From: Rhizomicrobium sp.
GTDB taxonomy: Bacteria; Pseudomonadota; Alphaproteobacteria; Micropepsales; Micropepsaceae
Reading direction: 5' to 3'
Assembly: GCA_037200385.1 (NCBI GenBank)
Contig: JBBCGL010000001.1
Location: forward strand, 3,983,418 to 4,047,417
DNA: 64,000 nucleotides
Numbering within the stretch: position 1 is the stretch's first letter; every line of letters begins with the position of its first letter. The position numbers and the translations under genes are program-made. This document shows positions 25,188 to 34,687 of this stretch, one piece after another. Under the pieces are notes generated by a model, which was not told where the DNA came from, did no database searches, and saw only the letters and a program-made list of their open reading frames with translations.

Positions 25188-26725
25188 TGATCATGACGAA
25201 GAAGCACGCGTGCGCGGCCGAGGCCAAAATGCGCGACAGGACGTTCCGGATGATGCTCGGCACGACCGTCCTTGTGGCTGCCGCCCTCGTCGCCCACGGC
25301 GCCAGAGCGGAGGAGGGTCTCGCCAGCCTGCACCAGGTCGAAGCGGCGCCGGCGAAGCTTTCGATCGCCGACGCGGCGCCGGCGCTGCTGCCGTTCTTCA
25401 ACAATGGGCCCGTGTTCGGCACGCCGGGTACGGTGACCGGCGATTTCTGGCGGCAGACCCAAGTGACGGGCGATTGGGGCGGCGCGCGCTCGCGGCTCGT
25501 CGATGAGGGCCTGTTCATCGACCTCTATTCCACCAGCACCTATCAGGACGTCACGAGCGGCGGTTTGTCGACCGGAGACTCCTTCGTCCAGAACACCCAG
25601 CTGTCGATCAATCTCGACACCGGCCGGGCGGGGCTGTGGTCGGGCGGCCTGATCCACGTCACGGTGCAATCGCGCTACGGCGCCGACACAACGCGTAGCT
25701 TCAACGCCGGCAGTGCCTTTCCACAATATACGGGCCTGGTCGAGCCCGGCCCGCTCGAAACCAACCGCACCTATCCGTCGGAATATTTCCTGCTGCAGGC
25801 GCTCAGCCCGAAATTCTTTCTCGTGCTGGGGCGTATCAGCGACGTCTTCATCCCCGACGAGACGCTGATGGGCAACAGCTACAAGTACTACTTCGCGAAT
25901 TTCAACTTCAACAAGAACCCGATGACGGTCAATTTCTATCACCCGACCGCCAATGCGGCATTGGCCGCCTGGCTGCCGGCGCCCTGGCTCACGCTGGCCG
26001 GCGGCGTGCTGGATCCCAATACGGATTCCAGCAATTTCTCCTCAAAAGCGTTCGATCGCGTGAACCTCTACGGCCTGGCCATCGTCTCCTACGCGATCGA
26101 CGGCCTGCCCGGTCAATTCGGACCGGCGTTCAACTGGTCCAACCAGCTGCAGAACGACTACCGCGATCCATACGGACCGATCACGCCGGGACAGGCCACG
26201 CAGGCCATCGGCAATCTCCTCGGCGTCGCGCCCTCGACAGGACTGCCGGTCAACTACCAGAACCGGAGCTGGTTCTTCATCGGGAATTTTTCGCAGTATC
26301 TCTACGTCACCGACACGCCCGAGCAGGTCGCTGCCGATCTCAAATCGGGCGAAGTGATCGACGGCGTCGGTGTCGTCGGACGCTTCGGTTTCGCGCCGGA
26401 ACGGACCAACACCGTCGCGCGCGACGCGAGCATCGGGCTGTTCGCGCACGGCATCGTCCCGACGCGCAACTACGACAGCTTCGGCGTCGGCTACTATTAC
26501 GACGAGATCAGCAGCGATTTGAAGGCGGATGTCGGGCGGCTCAGCGGCGGGCTTGCCGGTCTGAAGAACGAGCAGGGCGTTGAAGTCTTCTACGATTTCG
26601 CATTGACGCCGGCGATCCGCGTGATCCCCGGCTATCAACACATATGGAATCCGCTCACGGCGAAGGTCGCGCTCGATCAGAAGTCGGCCGAGCTCTTCGA
26701 CCTTCGGCTGACCCTGGCGCTTTAG
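25187..26725 (+). CDS. OprB-like carbohydrate-selective porin
   Basis: A 512-residue outer-membrane porin of the OprB family. The signal peptide ends near residue 38 (GARA/EE). Family hallmarks are TGDWGGARSRLVDEGLFIDL near residue 90, the repeated barrel strands and the C-terminal GVEVFYDFALTPAIRV...LFDLRLTLAL. OprB porins pass sugars, but homologues also occur in aromatic-acid clusters. ATG 25187 overlaps the previous stop (TGATG); ATG 25193 in the same frame has a better-placed GGGG and may be the true start. It is transcribed with the flanking CoA-transferases. Confidence 0.85.
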   Translation: MIMTKKHACAAEAKMRDRTFRMMLGTTVLVAAALVAHGARAEEGLASLHQVEAAPAKLSIADAAPALLPFFNNGPVFGTPGTVTGDFWRQTQVTGDWGGARSRLVDEGLFIDLYSTSTYQDVTSGGLSTGDSFVQNTQLSINLDTGRAGLWSGGLIHVTVQSRYGADTTRSFNAGSAFPQYTGLVEPGPLETNRTYPSEYFLLQALSPKFFLVLGRISDVFIPDETLMGNSYKYYFANFNFNKNPMTVNFYHPTANAALAAWLPAPWLTLAGGVLDPNTDSSNFSSKAFDRVNLYGLAIVSYAIDGLPGQFGPAFNWSNQLQNDYRDPYGPITPGQATQAIGNLLGVAPSTGLPVNYQNRSWFFIGNFSQYLYVTDTPEQVAADLKSGEVIDGVGVVGRFGFAPERTNTVARDASIGLFAHGIVPTRNYDSFGVGYYYDEISSDLKADVGRLSGGLAGLKNEQGVEVFYDFALTPAIRVIPGYQHIWNPLTAKVALDQKSAELFDLRLTLAL

Positions 26726-26735
26726 GAATCCGCGA

Positions 26736-28421
26736 ATGCCGATATTTTGGAATTCCTTCAAAGCCGGAAGGCGCAGCCCCGAGTCCCCTCGGAAGGAAAC
26801 AGCGTCCGCGAAGCCAGGTGTGGCTTCTCAGCCGGAGCCAAATTCGCCCGGGCAATTGCAGCGCAAGGCGTTCGATGCCGTCGCCGGCGCGCTCCCCTTT
26901 GTCCTGGACTGGAGCAGAGTGACGGTCGAGCCGGGACTCTCCTACACCCGCAGCCCGATAAAAGCGCATGACTACGCTGCCGGCATCATGGCGGCCTATG
27001 GCTGTGTGGTGGAGCGGTTGGGCGTCATGCGTGGGCTGGCCGCCCAAAGGATGACGCTGAACCGGCGCCGTTGCGGTCTTCTCCTGAATTCCGGGCAGAT
27101 GCAGTTTCTCAACGGCTACGGCATGTTGATGGATACGTGGCCGATCGGTCCCGACAATGGCACATACCGGACGAAGGACGGCCGCTACATAACGATAATC
27201 GGATTGCATCCGCATCTTCGCGATGGGCTGCTCGATTATTTCCGGTGTCAGAATTCCGCCAAGGCGATTCAGGCGTCGGCGGAGAAGAAAGATGCCCGGC
27301 AGATTGAGGACGAACTCGCGGTCCTGAATCTTCCGGCTGGAATCGTGCGGACTGCGCAGGAGTGGCGGAGCCATCCTCAGGGCGCAGCCACCGTCAAGCG
27401 ATCGATGGTCGATCTTGAGCATTCGGGAAATGCCCATGGGCGAAAGCTCGGGAAAGCGAAGCACCGCCCTCTCGAAGGTGTTCGGGTCGTCGAACTGGCG
27501 AATCTTGTCGCGGGACCGACGATCGGACGGCTTCTGGCGGAGCAGGGCGCGGAGGTCATCAAGATCCAGCCTCCGATTGCGGACTTGGTCATGGCCCTGT
27601 GGCTCGATACGGGCTGGGGCAAGAAGACGATGCTGCTGGACATCAAAAGCCGTTTCGGCAAGCACAGGCTCGCGGCGCTTCTCGCCGGCGCGGACGTGCT
27701 GATAAGCAGCCAGCGGCGCGGCGCGCTCGACCATATCGGCTTCGATCGGGCATCGCTCCAGGCGCTCAATCCCAACCTTGTCTACACAAGCGTCGCCTAC
27801 TGTGCGGCCGGCACGCCCTGGCAGGGCAGGCGCGGCTTTGAACAGATCGCGCAGTCGGTCAGCGGCATGATGGATGCCAATTCCGACGGTCTGCCGGATC
27901 CCACGGTGATCTCGGTCCTGCTCAACGATTATCTCACCGGCTATATCGGGGCGATCGGGACGATCGCGGCGCTCAGCGAGCGGGAGGTGAAGGGCGGCTT
28001 CTGGAACGTCGAGGCCGCATTGTCGCGCTGTGCCACAATGGCGACGGAGTTCGTGCAGCCGAGGGAGGCCGAACAATATGCCCCGCTCACGATGCGCGAC
28101 ATGATGGAGCATGGCGTGGACCAGCCGTCACCGCACGGCACCTTCACCAGGCTCGCGCCGGCCGTCGCGTTCAGCCATACGCCTTCGATGCTGCATGGCG
28201 CGCCGGGGATTCCCAATTCCCACCCGGACACGATCGGTTGGACCGGGACGACAGGCGATGCGCCGCCCGAGGTGCCGCATTACAGCTCGCGGCTGGCCCG
28301 AGAGGGTGGATTGCGGAACCTGATTTCGTCACACGGGATCGAAGACCGCGGCGACGGCGGTGGCGGTCTCAGCCTCGCGTCGCGTCGATTGATGGAATTT
28401 GTGATCGCGAGCCGCGCATGA
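26736..28421 (+). CDS. CaiB/BaiF family III CoA-transferase with rearranged half-domains (copy 2)
   Basis: A 561-residue paralogue of the CoA-transferase at 22.9 kb with the same order: a second-half segment first (HDYAAGIMAAYG, YRTKDGRYITII, RTAQEWRSHPQG), then the Rossmann-like half from about residue 245 (PLEGVRVVELANLVAGPTIG, GAEVIKIQPP, NPNLVYTSVAY), ending in LLNDYLTGYIGAIG and a divergent tail. Here an aspartate is kept at both aligned sites. The family signature PLEGVRVVELA makes the class secure; the substrate is unknown. It lies ten bases after the porin and closes the unit, which converges with an AraC gene. Confidence 0.82.
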   Translation: MPIFWNSFKAGRRSPESPRKETASAKPGVASQPEPNSPGQLQRKAFDAVAGALPFVLDWSRVTVEPGLSYTRSPIKAHDYAAGIMAAYGCVVERLGVMRGLAAQRMTLNRRRCGLLLNSGQMQFLNGYGMLMDTWPIGPDNGTYRTKDGRYITIIGLHPHLRDGLLDYFRCQNSAKAIQASAEKKDARQIEDELAVLNLPAGIVRTAQEWRSHPQGAATVKRSMVDLEHSGNAHGRKLGKAKHRPLEGVRVVELANLVAGPTIGRLLAEQGAEVIKIQPPIADLVMALWLDTGWGKKTMLLDIKSRFGKHRLAALLAGADVLISSQRRGALDHIGFDRASLQALNPNLVYTSVAYCAAGTPWQGRRGFEQIAQSVSGMMDANSDGLPDPTVISVLLNDYLTGYIGAIGTIAALSEREVKGGFWNVEAALSRCATMATEFVQPREAEQYAPLTMRDMMEHGVDQPSPHGTFTRLAPAVAFSHTPSMLHGAPGIPNSHPDTIGWTGTTGDAPPEVPHYSSRLAREGGLRNLISSHGIEDRGDGGGGLSLASRRLMEFVIASRA

Positions 28422-28608
28422 CGACCCGCCGCAACGTTCCCGCTTCCCATTTCTTTGACATCGGCGTCTTCGCGGTCGGAGGCCGGCCGAGACGCACGAT
28501 ATTCCGATGTCGCTGCCGTTCTATCCCCACATGGACGTTGCCGTGACGGACTTGTGTCGCCATTCCGGCGCGCGGCACGATCCGGTGCCGGCCTGGCCGC
28601 GCGCGGAC

Positions 28609-29616
28609 TTACTTCGTCCCGGTTGAGCCATCGGCCTTCTCGAAGGGACCATAGAACCAGCGCCGGGCAGCCGCGCGGCGCCATCGGCCGGGGCTGTCTC
28701 CCACAATCTTATGGAAGCTTCGCGTGAACGCGGCCTGATCGGAGAAACCCGCTTGCATCGCGACATCGGCGAGAGGCAGGTTCGCCGCGATCAGAAGCCC
28801 CTTGGCGCGATCGATGCGCCGTTCGATCAGCCAGCGATGCGTCGTCATTCCGAAGCTCTTCTTGAACGAGCGGGCGAAATGGCTCACCGAGAGCCCGCAC
28901 GCCTGCGCCAACTGGGCAAGGCGTATCGACCCGTCCAGGTTTGCCCCAATCATCTCCGCCGCCCGCCTTTGCTGCCAGGGTGCCAGCCCACCTCGCGCAA
29001 CCGCCCGCCACGCCCGAAGGCCGGCGTAGGTTTTCAGCACATGCGCGCCGAGAATCAGGCTGAACTGATCGAGCGACAACGACTCCGTCCAGTCCCGCGA
29101 GCCTATGAGCGGCAGGATGAAACGCGCGAGCTGCGCCAGCACGATGTCGTTCTCGCACATGACGAACCTGTAATCCCCGATCGGCTCGACGCCGTGATCG
29201 TGCGCGATCTCGTCCAGCCCGGCACGCGGAACGTGGAAGTGGACATAGTCGAAACCGCTGCCGACCCAGCAAATCGGGTTGGACTGCAGGTCCATGACGC
29301 TTGTGTGAAACGCGGGTATGTACGGCACAGGCACCGCCTTGTCGTCGATCCACAGTTCATAGCTGCGCAGCTCGACCGGCAGGATCGCGACCGAGATGTG
29401 AAGCGCCGGCTCGCTCGGCACGCTGGTCGTCCGGTCGGGGATGCCGGTGTCCGAGCGAAGCCGTGTCACCGCGAAGGCGTCTTTGCCCGGCCAGGGTGTA
29501 ACGATTTGCTCGCTCTCGCGAAGATGGAAGATGGTGGCGAGATTTTGCCCGAAGGCGCCGGCGATGTCGCCCGGGTGCCGATACCCGCCTCCCGCTGAAA
29601 CTCCGCTATCGCCCAT
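28609..29616 (-). CDS. AraC-family regulator (paralogue 3 of 5)
   Basis: A 335-residue regulator. The effector domain has the FHVPRAGLDEIAHDHG element of this local group. The DNA-binding part holds RLAQLAQACGLSVSHFARSF and PLADVAMQAGFSDQAAFTRSF, followed by a basic tail. It converges with the second CoA-transferase gene, so the catabolic unit at 22.9-28.4 kb is flanked by related regulators on both sides. Confidence 0.87.
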   Translation of the reverse strand: MGDSGVSAGGGYRHPGDIAGAFGQNLATIFHLRESEQIVTPWPGKDAFAVTRLRSDTGIPDRTTSVPSEPALHISVAILPVELRSYELWIDDKAVPVPYIPAFHTSVMDLQSNPICWVGSGFDYVHFHVPRAGLDEIAHDHGVEPIGDYRFVMCENDIVLAQLARFILPLIGSRDWTESLSLDQFSLILGAHVLKTYAGLRAWRAVARGGLAPWQQRRAAEMIGANLDGSIRLAQLAQACGLSVSHFARSFKKSFGMTTHRWLIERRIDRAKGLLIAANLPLADVAMQAGFSDQAAFTRSFHKIVGDSPGRWRRAAARRWFYGPFEKADGSTGTK

Positions 29617-29906
29617 GCAATTCTGGTCCTGACCGACGCCAGGAAGGCCCCGTCCGCGCCGTCCCGATCATGCCCTCCGGCCTTCGCACGCCGCAATGGT
29701 CAGAAAGCGCAAAAGCAGCCATCGCTGCAAAGACCGGAGGCGAACAGGCCCGTAGCGTCCTTGCCGACAAAGTACGGGAGGCCAGCCGGATGGCAGCCAT
29801 CGCGGCCAGATCGCTTGCGTTCGGGACCGGTGGTGCGATCGACCGGCGGGGCTCCGGCGCCCTGCGCCTCGGCGGCCCCGGGCTCTGGGGAGCGACGGAA
29901 AAACCG

Positions 29907-30626
29907 ATGAACGATCTGCTTGCATTTGCCGTCAACGCGCATGGGGGCCTTGGGCGCTGGAACGCTTTCAACAGGCTCGAAGCCGAGGTCACGATCGACG
30001 GCGCGATTTGGCACATCAAGCAGCAGCCGGGCCTGCTCGCCGACAAGCGCGTGACGATCGATACGCACGAGCAGCGTTTGACGATCGCACCTTTTGCAGG
30101 CACCGAGACCCGCAGCGTGTTCACCGGGCGGCGGTTGGTACTGGAAGATTTGACCGGCAAGATCGTCGCCGCGCGCAACAATCCGTGCGCCGCGTTCGCC
30201 GGGCACAGGCGCGAAACGCCGTGGGACAAATTCCACGTTGCCTATTTCGCGAGCGAGGCGCTGTGGACCTACCTCGCTTCGCCGTTCCTCTACACCTATC
30301 CCGGTTTCCAGAGCGAGGAAATCGAGCCATGGTGCGAGAACGGCGAGACGTGGCGAAGACTGCGCGTGACGTTCCCCAACCGCATCGCGAGCCACACCAA
30401 GGTTCAGATCGTGCATTTCGGCCCGGACGGCATCATGCGCCGCCACGACTACACCGTGGACATCCTGGGTGGCGCGGCTGGCGCCAATTACCCGGACGGC
30501 TATCGCGACGTCCAAGGGATCATGATGCCCACCAGAAGGCGAATCTACGCCTATGACGAGGCGCGGCGCAAAGTGCCCGAACCTCTGCTCGTCTCCCTCG
30601 ATTTCGGAAGACTTGTCTTCAGCTGA
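29907..30626 (+). CDS. Conserved hypothetical protein, about 239 residues
   Basis: The product is not assigned to a characterised family. ATG 29907 (MNDLLAFAVNAHGGLGRWNAF) is chosen because the open frame upstream is low-complexity and lacks a ribosome site. The sequence has no signal peptide or membrane segment and looks like a mixed beta-rich protein with lipid-binding-like repeated strands (EVTIDGAIWHIKQ, RLTIAPFAG, HDYTVDILGG) and a terminal GIMMPTRRRIYAYD segment. The strand pattern recalls outer-membrane-lipoprotein-like folds, which is only an impression. It stands alone between an AraC gene and a large regulator, converging with the latter. Confidence 0.65.
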   Translation: MNDLLAFAVNAHGGLGRWNAFNRLEAEVTIDGAIWHIKQQPGLLADKRVTIDTHEQRLTIAPFAGTETRSVFTGRRLVLEDLTGKIVAARNNPCAAFAGHRRETPWDKFHVAYFASEALWTYLASPFLYTYPGFQSEEIEPWCENGETWRRLRVTFPNRIASHTKVQIVHFGPDGIMRRHDYTVDILGGAAGANYPDGYRDVQGIMMPTRRRIYAYDEARRKVPEPLLVSLDFGRLVFS

Positions 30627-30651
30627 GGGAAGCCATGTCGGCTGGCCCGTC

Positions 30652-33513
30652 TCAGGCTCTGATCTGCGCCTGCAATTCGATCGCTTCTCGAACGTCCGGC
30701 CGATCGAAGCCTTCGGAAAACTTCTCAAGAACGACGCTCAGCAGGCCGTCCGCCTCGCGCAGCCGGGCCTGTCGCGCGAACAGACGCGACAAGTCGGTCG
30801 CCGCGCGAAGCTCCCAGAAGAGCGCGCCTTGCCGGCGGGACAATGCGAGCGACTCTTCGAGCACCGCCTGGACGTCGGCGACCGGCCTCGCCCGTCCGAT
30901 CATCGCATTCGCCTTGATCCGCAGATATTCGGGATCGACCCATGTTCCGCCGCCGTCACGCGACGTCTGCAGGCCCATGTCCGCGGTTTCCTCGGCATCA
31001 TCGAATCTTCCGACTCGAAATTGCGATTCGGCGAGCGCCGCGACGAAGAAAGGTTTGGTCGGCATGATGTTGTTGAGCGATTTGCCGAGCCTTTCGACCG
31101 AGGACTCGATGAGCTTCAGGCCGTCGTCGACGCGGCCTTGCCGCGACAGGAACGCCCCTTCATGGAGCGTGCATAGATCGCGCCGCATCGGATTGTCGCC
31201 GATGATGTCCTGCGTATAGGAGACGAACTGCTCCGCTGTCTCGAAGTCGCCGATCGCAATGGCCACGGCGCAGGAAACCTGGATGAGCGCATAGACGAGC
31301 GAGGGCTCGTGGCGAATTTCGAGCGCTTCCTCGACCGCGGCGCGGGCGAAAAACAGCGCCTGGTCGAGCTTTCCGACGATCCAAAGCGCGCGGGCCTTTC
31401 CTGTCATCCGAACGACCGTGGGATCGAAGATGAATCTCTCGCGCGTCACGACGGAAAGCTCGCGGGGGGCTACGTGAAGCGCCAAGGTCTCCAGCGCCGC
31501 TCCCGAGTCGCCGCAGGACTGCTGGGTGTTGGACAGCATCGTGCTGGCGATGTCCGCCGCACCGGCATCGCCGGCTTCGATCGCCTCCTCCAGCATCTGC
31601 CGCGCGTGAATATGGGAAAGATCCATGCGCTCCGAAAAGGCGTATCCGACATGAATTCCAAACAGCGCGTTCAGCTTCAGCGGCCTGTCGTCGATGCGCT
31701 TGGCCAGATCGAGCAGGTGTCCCCATGTCCTTACCAGCCTCGGACCGTCTCCCGTCGAAAACATGATGACGGACCCAAGCGCGGCGTAGACGCCGGTAAC
31801 GCTCCGCATCGGTGTCGTGTCGTCGATGTGCTCCAGCGCGATTTCGAGCGTGTTGGTGCACTCCATTTCCAGCCCGAGCAGGAGCATCAGTGGCGTGCTC
31901 ACGACGGCGAGCGAGATGCCGAGCGCAATATCGTTCCCATCGGAAAATGCCCAGGCGATCGATTGGCGAAGGTCGTCCAGTTGGCTGGCATAGGCGATGC
32001 GTCCGCTGGTGCGCGAGGCCACGTCGCGCGCAACGATGGCCTTGTCGCAATGCCGCGCCAGGATACGCGACAACGTATTGTATTCGCCCGACGCTCTCAG
32101 CTTCTCCCGCGCATAGGCGCGAACGGATTCGAGCAGGCGGTATTTCGCCTCGGAGTTGCGGACATGCACGGTGACGAGCGACTTCGCCACCAGGGACAGC
32201 AGGTGCGTATACACCGCGTTCTGGCTCATGCCCCCGAGCGCGCAGACGGCCGTCGCGTCGGCGTAGCTCATCTCGCCGCTGAAGATCGAGACGCGCGCCA
32301 GGACGGTCCTCTCGTCCGGCGAGAGCGCCTCGAAGCTCCAGTCGATCATGGCTCGGAGCGTCTGGTGGCGGGGAAGCGCGGTGCGCTGGCCATGAATGAG
32401 AACGGAGAATCTGTCGTTCAACCGGATGGCAAGCTCGCGCACGCCGAAAGCCTCGACCGCGGCGGCCGCGAGTTCAAGCGGCAGCGGCAGCCCGTCGAGC
32501 CGGCGGCAAATGTCTGCGACGGCGCGCATTTCCTCGTCGTCCGGCGCGAAGCGCGCGACGTTCGCGGTGGCGCGCGCGACAAACAACTGCACCGAGGGGA
32601 AGGCCGAGATCTCCTGGCGGGTCTTTTCACTACCCGGAACGTCGAGGGGTACCATCCGGTGCAGATACTCGCCGGGGATGCGCAGAGGCTCGCGACTGGT
32701 TGCGATGATGGAGACGTTGAGCGCGGCCCGTAGCACCGCCTCCGCCATCCGCGCAGCCGTATCGACCAGGTGCTCGCAATTGTCGATCACCAGGAGCATT
32801 TGCTTGTCGCGCAGGAATTCCACGATATCCAAAGTGGGGTCCTGCGCCGCGATCTGCACGCCCAGAAGCGACGCCAGCGTCACGGGCACCAGTTTGAGGT
32901 CGGTCAGCGGCGCGAGATCGACATAAACCGTGCCGTCCGCATAACGATCCGTCAGCCGGCGCGCGACGGCGGTGGCGACCGTCGTCTTGCCGATGCCGCC
33001 GATACCGGTGATCGTCATGAGCCGCTGCAGCGGATGGAGCCCGACCAGCTCCTCTATGAACCGATCGCGGCCCAGGATGGGAAGTTCGCGCGGCGGGAGG
33101 TTGTGGAAGGTGTTTCGAGAGGCGTTCGCATGGGCGGATGTCTCGTGCCGGATCGAGACCGGCGCTACGAATCTGTATCCCATTCCTGCTTCATTGACGA
33201 TAAAGCGGCGGCCCGATCGTCCGTCACCCAACTCTCGTCTGAGGCCGGCGATGTGGTATCGCAGGCTGCCGTCTCCCACGAGCGTATCGGGCCAGACCTG
33301 CGCGAGAAGGGTTTCCTTCTTCACCAGGTCGCCCGGCCGCTCCAGCAGAACCTGGAGAATGGCAATGGCGCGGGCGCCCAGGGGCAGCGGGACGCCTTGT
33401 TCGATGAGCAGCCGGCGCCCCGGCAAGAATTCGAATTGTTCGAATGAAATGATCTTGTCGGGGAGAGCAGCCACAGGGTTGCCCCAAGGAACGGTTTGTA
33501 CCGCTATCATCAT
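30652..33513 (-). CDS. Large winged-helix / NTPase / TPR regulator (copy 1)
   Basis: A protein of about 953 residues. An OmpR/PhoB-type winged-helix domain (about 15-105: PDTLVGDGSLRYHIAGLRREL, then the GMGYRFV wing) is followed by a STAND/AAA-type NTPase with P-loop GIGGIGKTT, LLVIDNCEH Walker B and IIATSREPLRI sensor. The C-terminal 500 residues are helical repeats of TPR type. Members act as signal-integrating transcription activators. Tandem ATG codons at 33513 and 33510 are possible starts and lie inside an inverted repeat. It diverges from the histidine-kinase gene and is paralogous to the regulator at 34.7 kb. Confidence 0.87.
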   Translation of the reverse strand: MMIAVQTVPWGNPVAALPDKIISFEQFEFLPGRRLLIEQGVPLPLGARAIAILQVLLERPGDLVKKETLLAQVWPDTLVGDGSLRYHIAGLRRELGDGRSGRRFIVNEAGMGYRFVAPVSIRHETSAHANASRNTFHNLPPRELPILGRDRFIEELVGLHPLQRLMTITGIGGIGKTTVATAVARRLTDRYADGTVYVDLAPLTDLKLVPVTLASLLGVQIAAQDPTLDIVEFLRDKQMLLVIDNCEHLVDTAARMAEAVLRAALNVSIIATSREPLRIPGEYLHRMVPLDVPGSEKTRQEISAFPSVQLFVARATANVARFAPDDEEMRAVADICRRLDGLPLPLELAAAAVEAFGVRELAIRLNDRFSVLIHGQRTALPRHQTLRAMIDWSFEALSPDERTVLARVSIFSGEMSYADATAVCALGGMSQNAVYTHLLSLVAKSLVTVHVRNSEAKYRLLESVRAYAREKLRASGEYNTLSRILARHCDKAIVARDVASRTSGRIAYASQLDDLRQSIAWAFSDGNDIALGISLAVVSTPLMLLLGLEMECTNTLEIALEHIDDTTPMRSVTGVYAALGSVIMFSTGDGPRLVRTWGHLLDLAKRIDDRPLKLNALFGIHVGYAFSERMDLSHIHARQMLEEAIEAGDAGAADIASTMLSNTQQSCGDSGAALETLALHVAPRELSVVTRERFIFDPTVVRMTGKARALWIVGKLDQALFFARAAVEEALEIRHEPSLVYALIQVSCAVAIAIGDFETAEQFVSYTQDIIGDNPMRRDLCTLHEGAFLSRQGRVDDGLKLIESSVERLGKSLNNIMPTKPFFVAALAESQFRVGRFDDAEETADMGLQTSRDGGGTWVDPEYLRIKANAMIGRARPVADVQAVLEESLALSRRQGALFWELRAATDLSRLFARQARLREADGLLSVVLEKFSEGFDRPDVREAIELQAQIRA

Positions 33514-33518
33514 AGCGG
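33501..33518. repeat. Inverted repeat over the start codon of the large regulator
   Basis: CCGCTAT and ATAGCGG (33501-33507 and 33512-33518) flank a four-base loop that includes the tandem ATG start of the minus-strand regulator. It could be an operator or an RNA hairpin that hides the start. Confidence 0.45.
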
Positions 33519-33812
33519 TCTTTGGCCGAAATCGCGAAGCGGCGGCTATCAGCGCCATTCTTCGATCCGACGCACGACGAATCCGTGACCGACCTCGCGC
33601 GAGGCAGCCGGGTTTCCGCCCGAAGTGCAACCATGTCGTGCATCGGCGGTATGACCGCTGGATCGATCCAAATGCGAGACGAATGTCCAAGCGCGGGTGG
33701 CGCCACATCCTTAGGTTCGCGATCGGGCATAGGGACTTGCCCTCAAAGCGCGGACCCGTTCGACCTCCCCCACGCGAGCGGGTCCGCGCATGTCGCGTCG
33801 AAGGCTGGTGCT

Positions 33813-34460
33813 ATGGCGGAACTCGTTTCGGACAAGCAGGTGAATGCGATCCTCCATGCCGCCAACGACGATTCCGATTCGTCCTTCGCGCTGCGCGAGG
33901 CCCATCACCGCATGGCGAACACGCTCGCGCTGCTCGCCGGCGCCTTGCGGCGCGATCTGTCCGCCGTCACCGACCCGGACGTCCGGGCGATCCTTCGCGG
34001 GCATGAGCGCCGCATCGTCGGTTTCGGCAATCTGCATCGCCATTTTTCGACGGCTCCCGGCATGGGGGTGATCGCCGTAGAGAACTATGTCCGGCCGCTC
34101 TGCGAGGGGCTGGTCGATGCCATGCTCGCCCCGCTCGGCGTCCGCTGCGAAGCGTTCATCGGTGAGGGCGCCCTGCCCAGCGCAAAATGCGAGTCGGTCG
34201 GATTGATGATCGCGGAGCTGGTCACCAACGCCGCGAAACACGCATTCCCCGGCGCCGCCGGCGGCAAGGTGCGCATCGATCTTTTCGAACGCATGGAAGT
34301 CTGGCACTGCATCGTGTCCGACGACGGCGTGGGGTTCTCCGGCGGCACGGCGGGGACCGGATCGCGGATACTCGACATGCTCGTGCGCGCCTTGAGCGGC
34401 CGGATCGAAATCCGCTCGAGCCCATCGGGCACGGTGGTCGCGGTCAACTTTCCGCAGTGA
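33813..34460 (+). CDS. Soluble HWE/HisKA_2-type histidine kinase core
   Basis: A 215-residue protein with only the catalytic core of an HWE-like sensor kinase. The phospho-acceptor segment EAHHRMANTLALLAGALRRD lies near residue 25. The ATP-binding domain has the N-box MIAELVTNAAKHAF near 133 and the DDGVGF G-box near 170, then GTGSRILDMLVRALSG. No sensor or membrane domain is present, so it must receive its signal from a partner. ATG 33813 is used since the family similarity begins there, although the frame is open upstream. It sits between the two large NTPase regulators; a functional link is inferred from position only. Confidence 0.8.
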   Translation: MAELVSDKQVNAILHAANDDSDSSFALREAHHRMANTLALLAGALRRDLSAVTDPDVRAILRGHERRIVGFGNLHRHFSTAPGMGVIAVENYVRPLCEGLVDAMLAPLGVRCEAFIGEGALPSAKCESVGLMIAELVTNAAKHAFPGAAGGKVRIDLFERMEVWHCIVSDDGVGFSGGTAGTGSRILDMLVRALSGRIEIRSSPSGTVVAVNFPQ

Positions 34461-34687
34461 CGAACTTCCGTGCCGGCGTGCCGCCGCGGTACCGGAATCG
34501 TGCAAAAGCCGCGCCGATTGTCCCAGAGCGACGCTGCCGGCGCGAGCATGATGACGGCGTTGGCCACGGCGTTCGGGCTGATGCTCACGCCCGTATTCCG
34601 TTGGACCGTAGGGGCCTGCAGCACGCCGGCAGACGATCGCAGACGACCGTTGCGATGGTCCGGCGCTGAATTCCTGAGGGGGTGATT

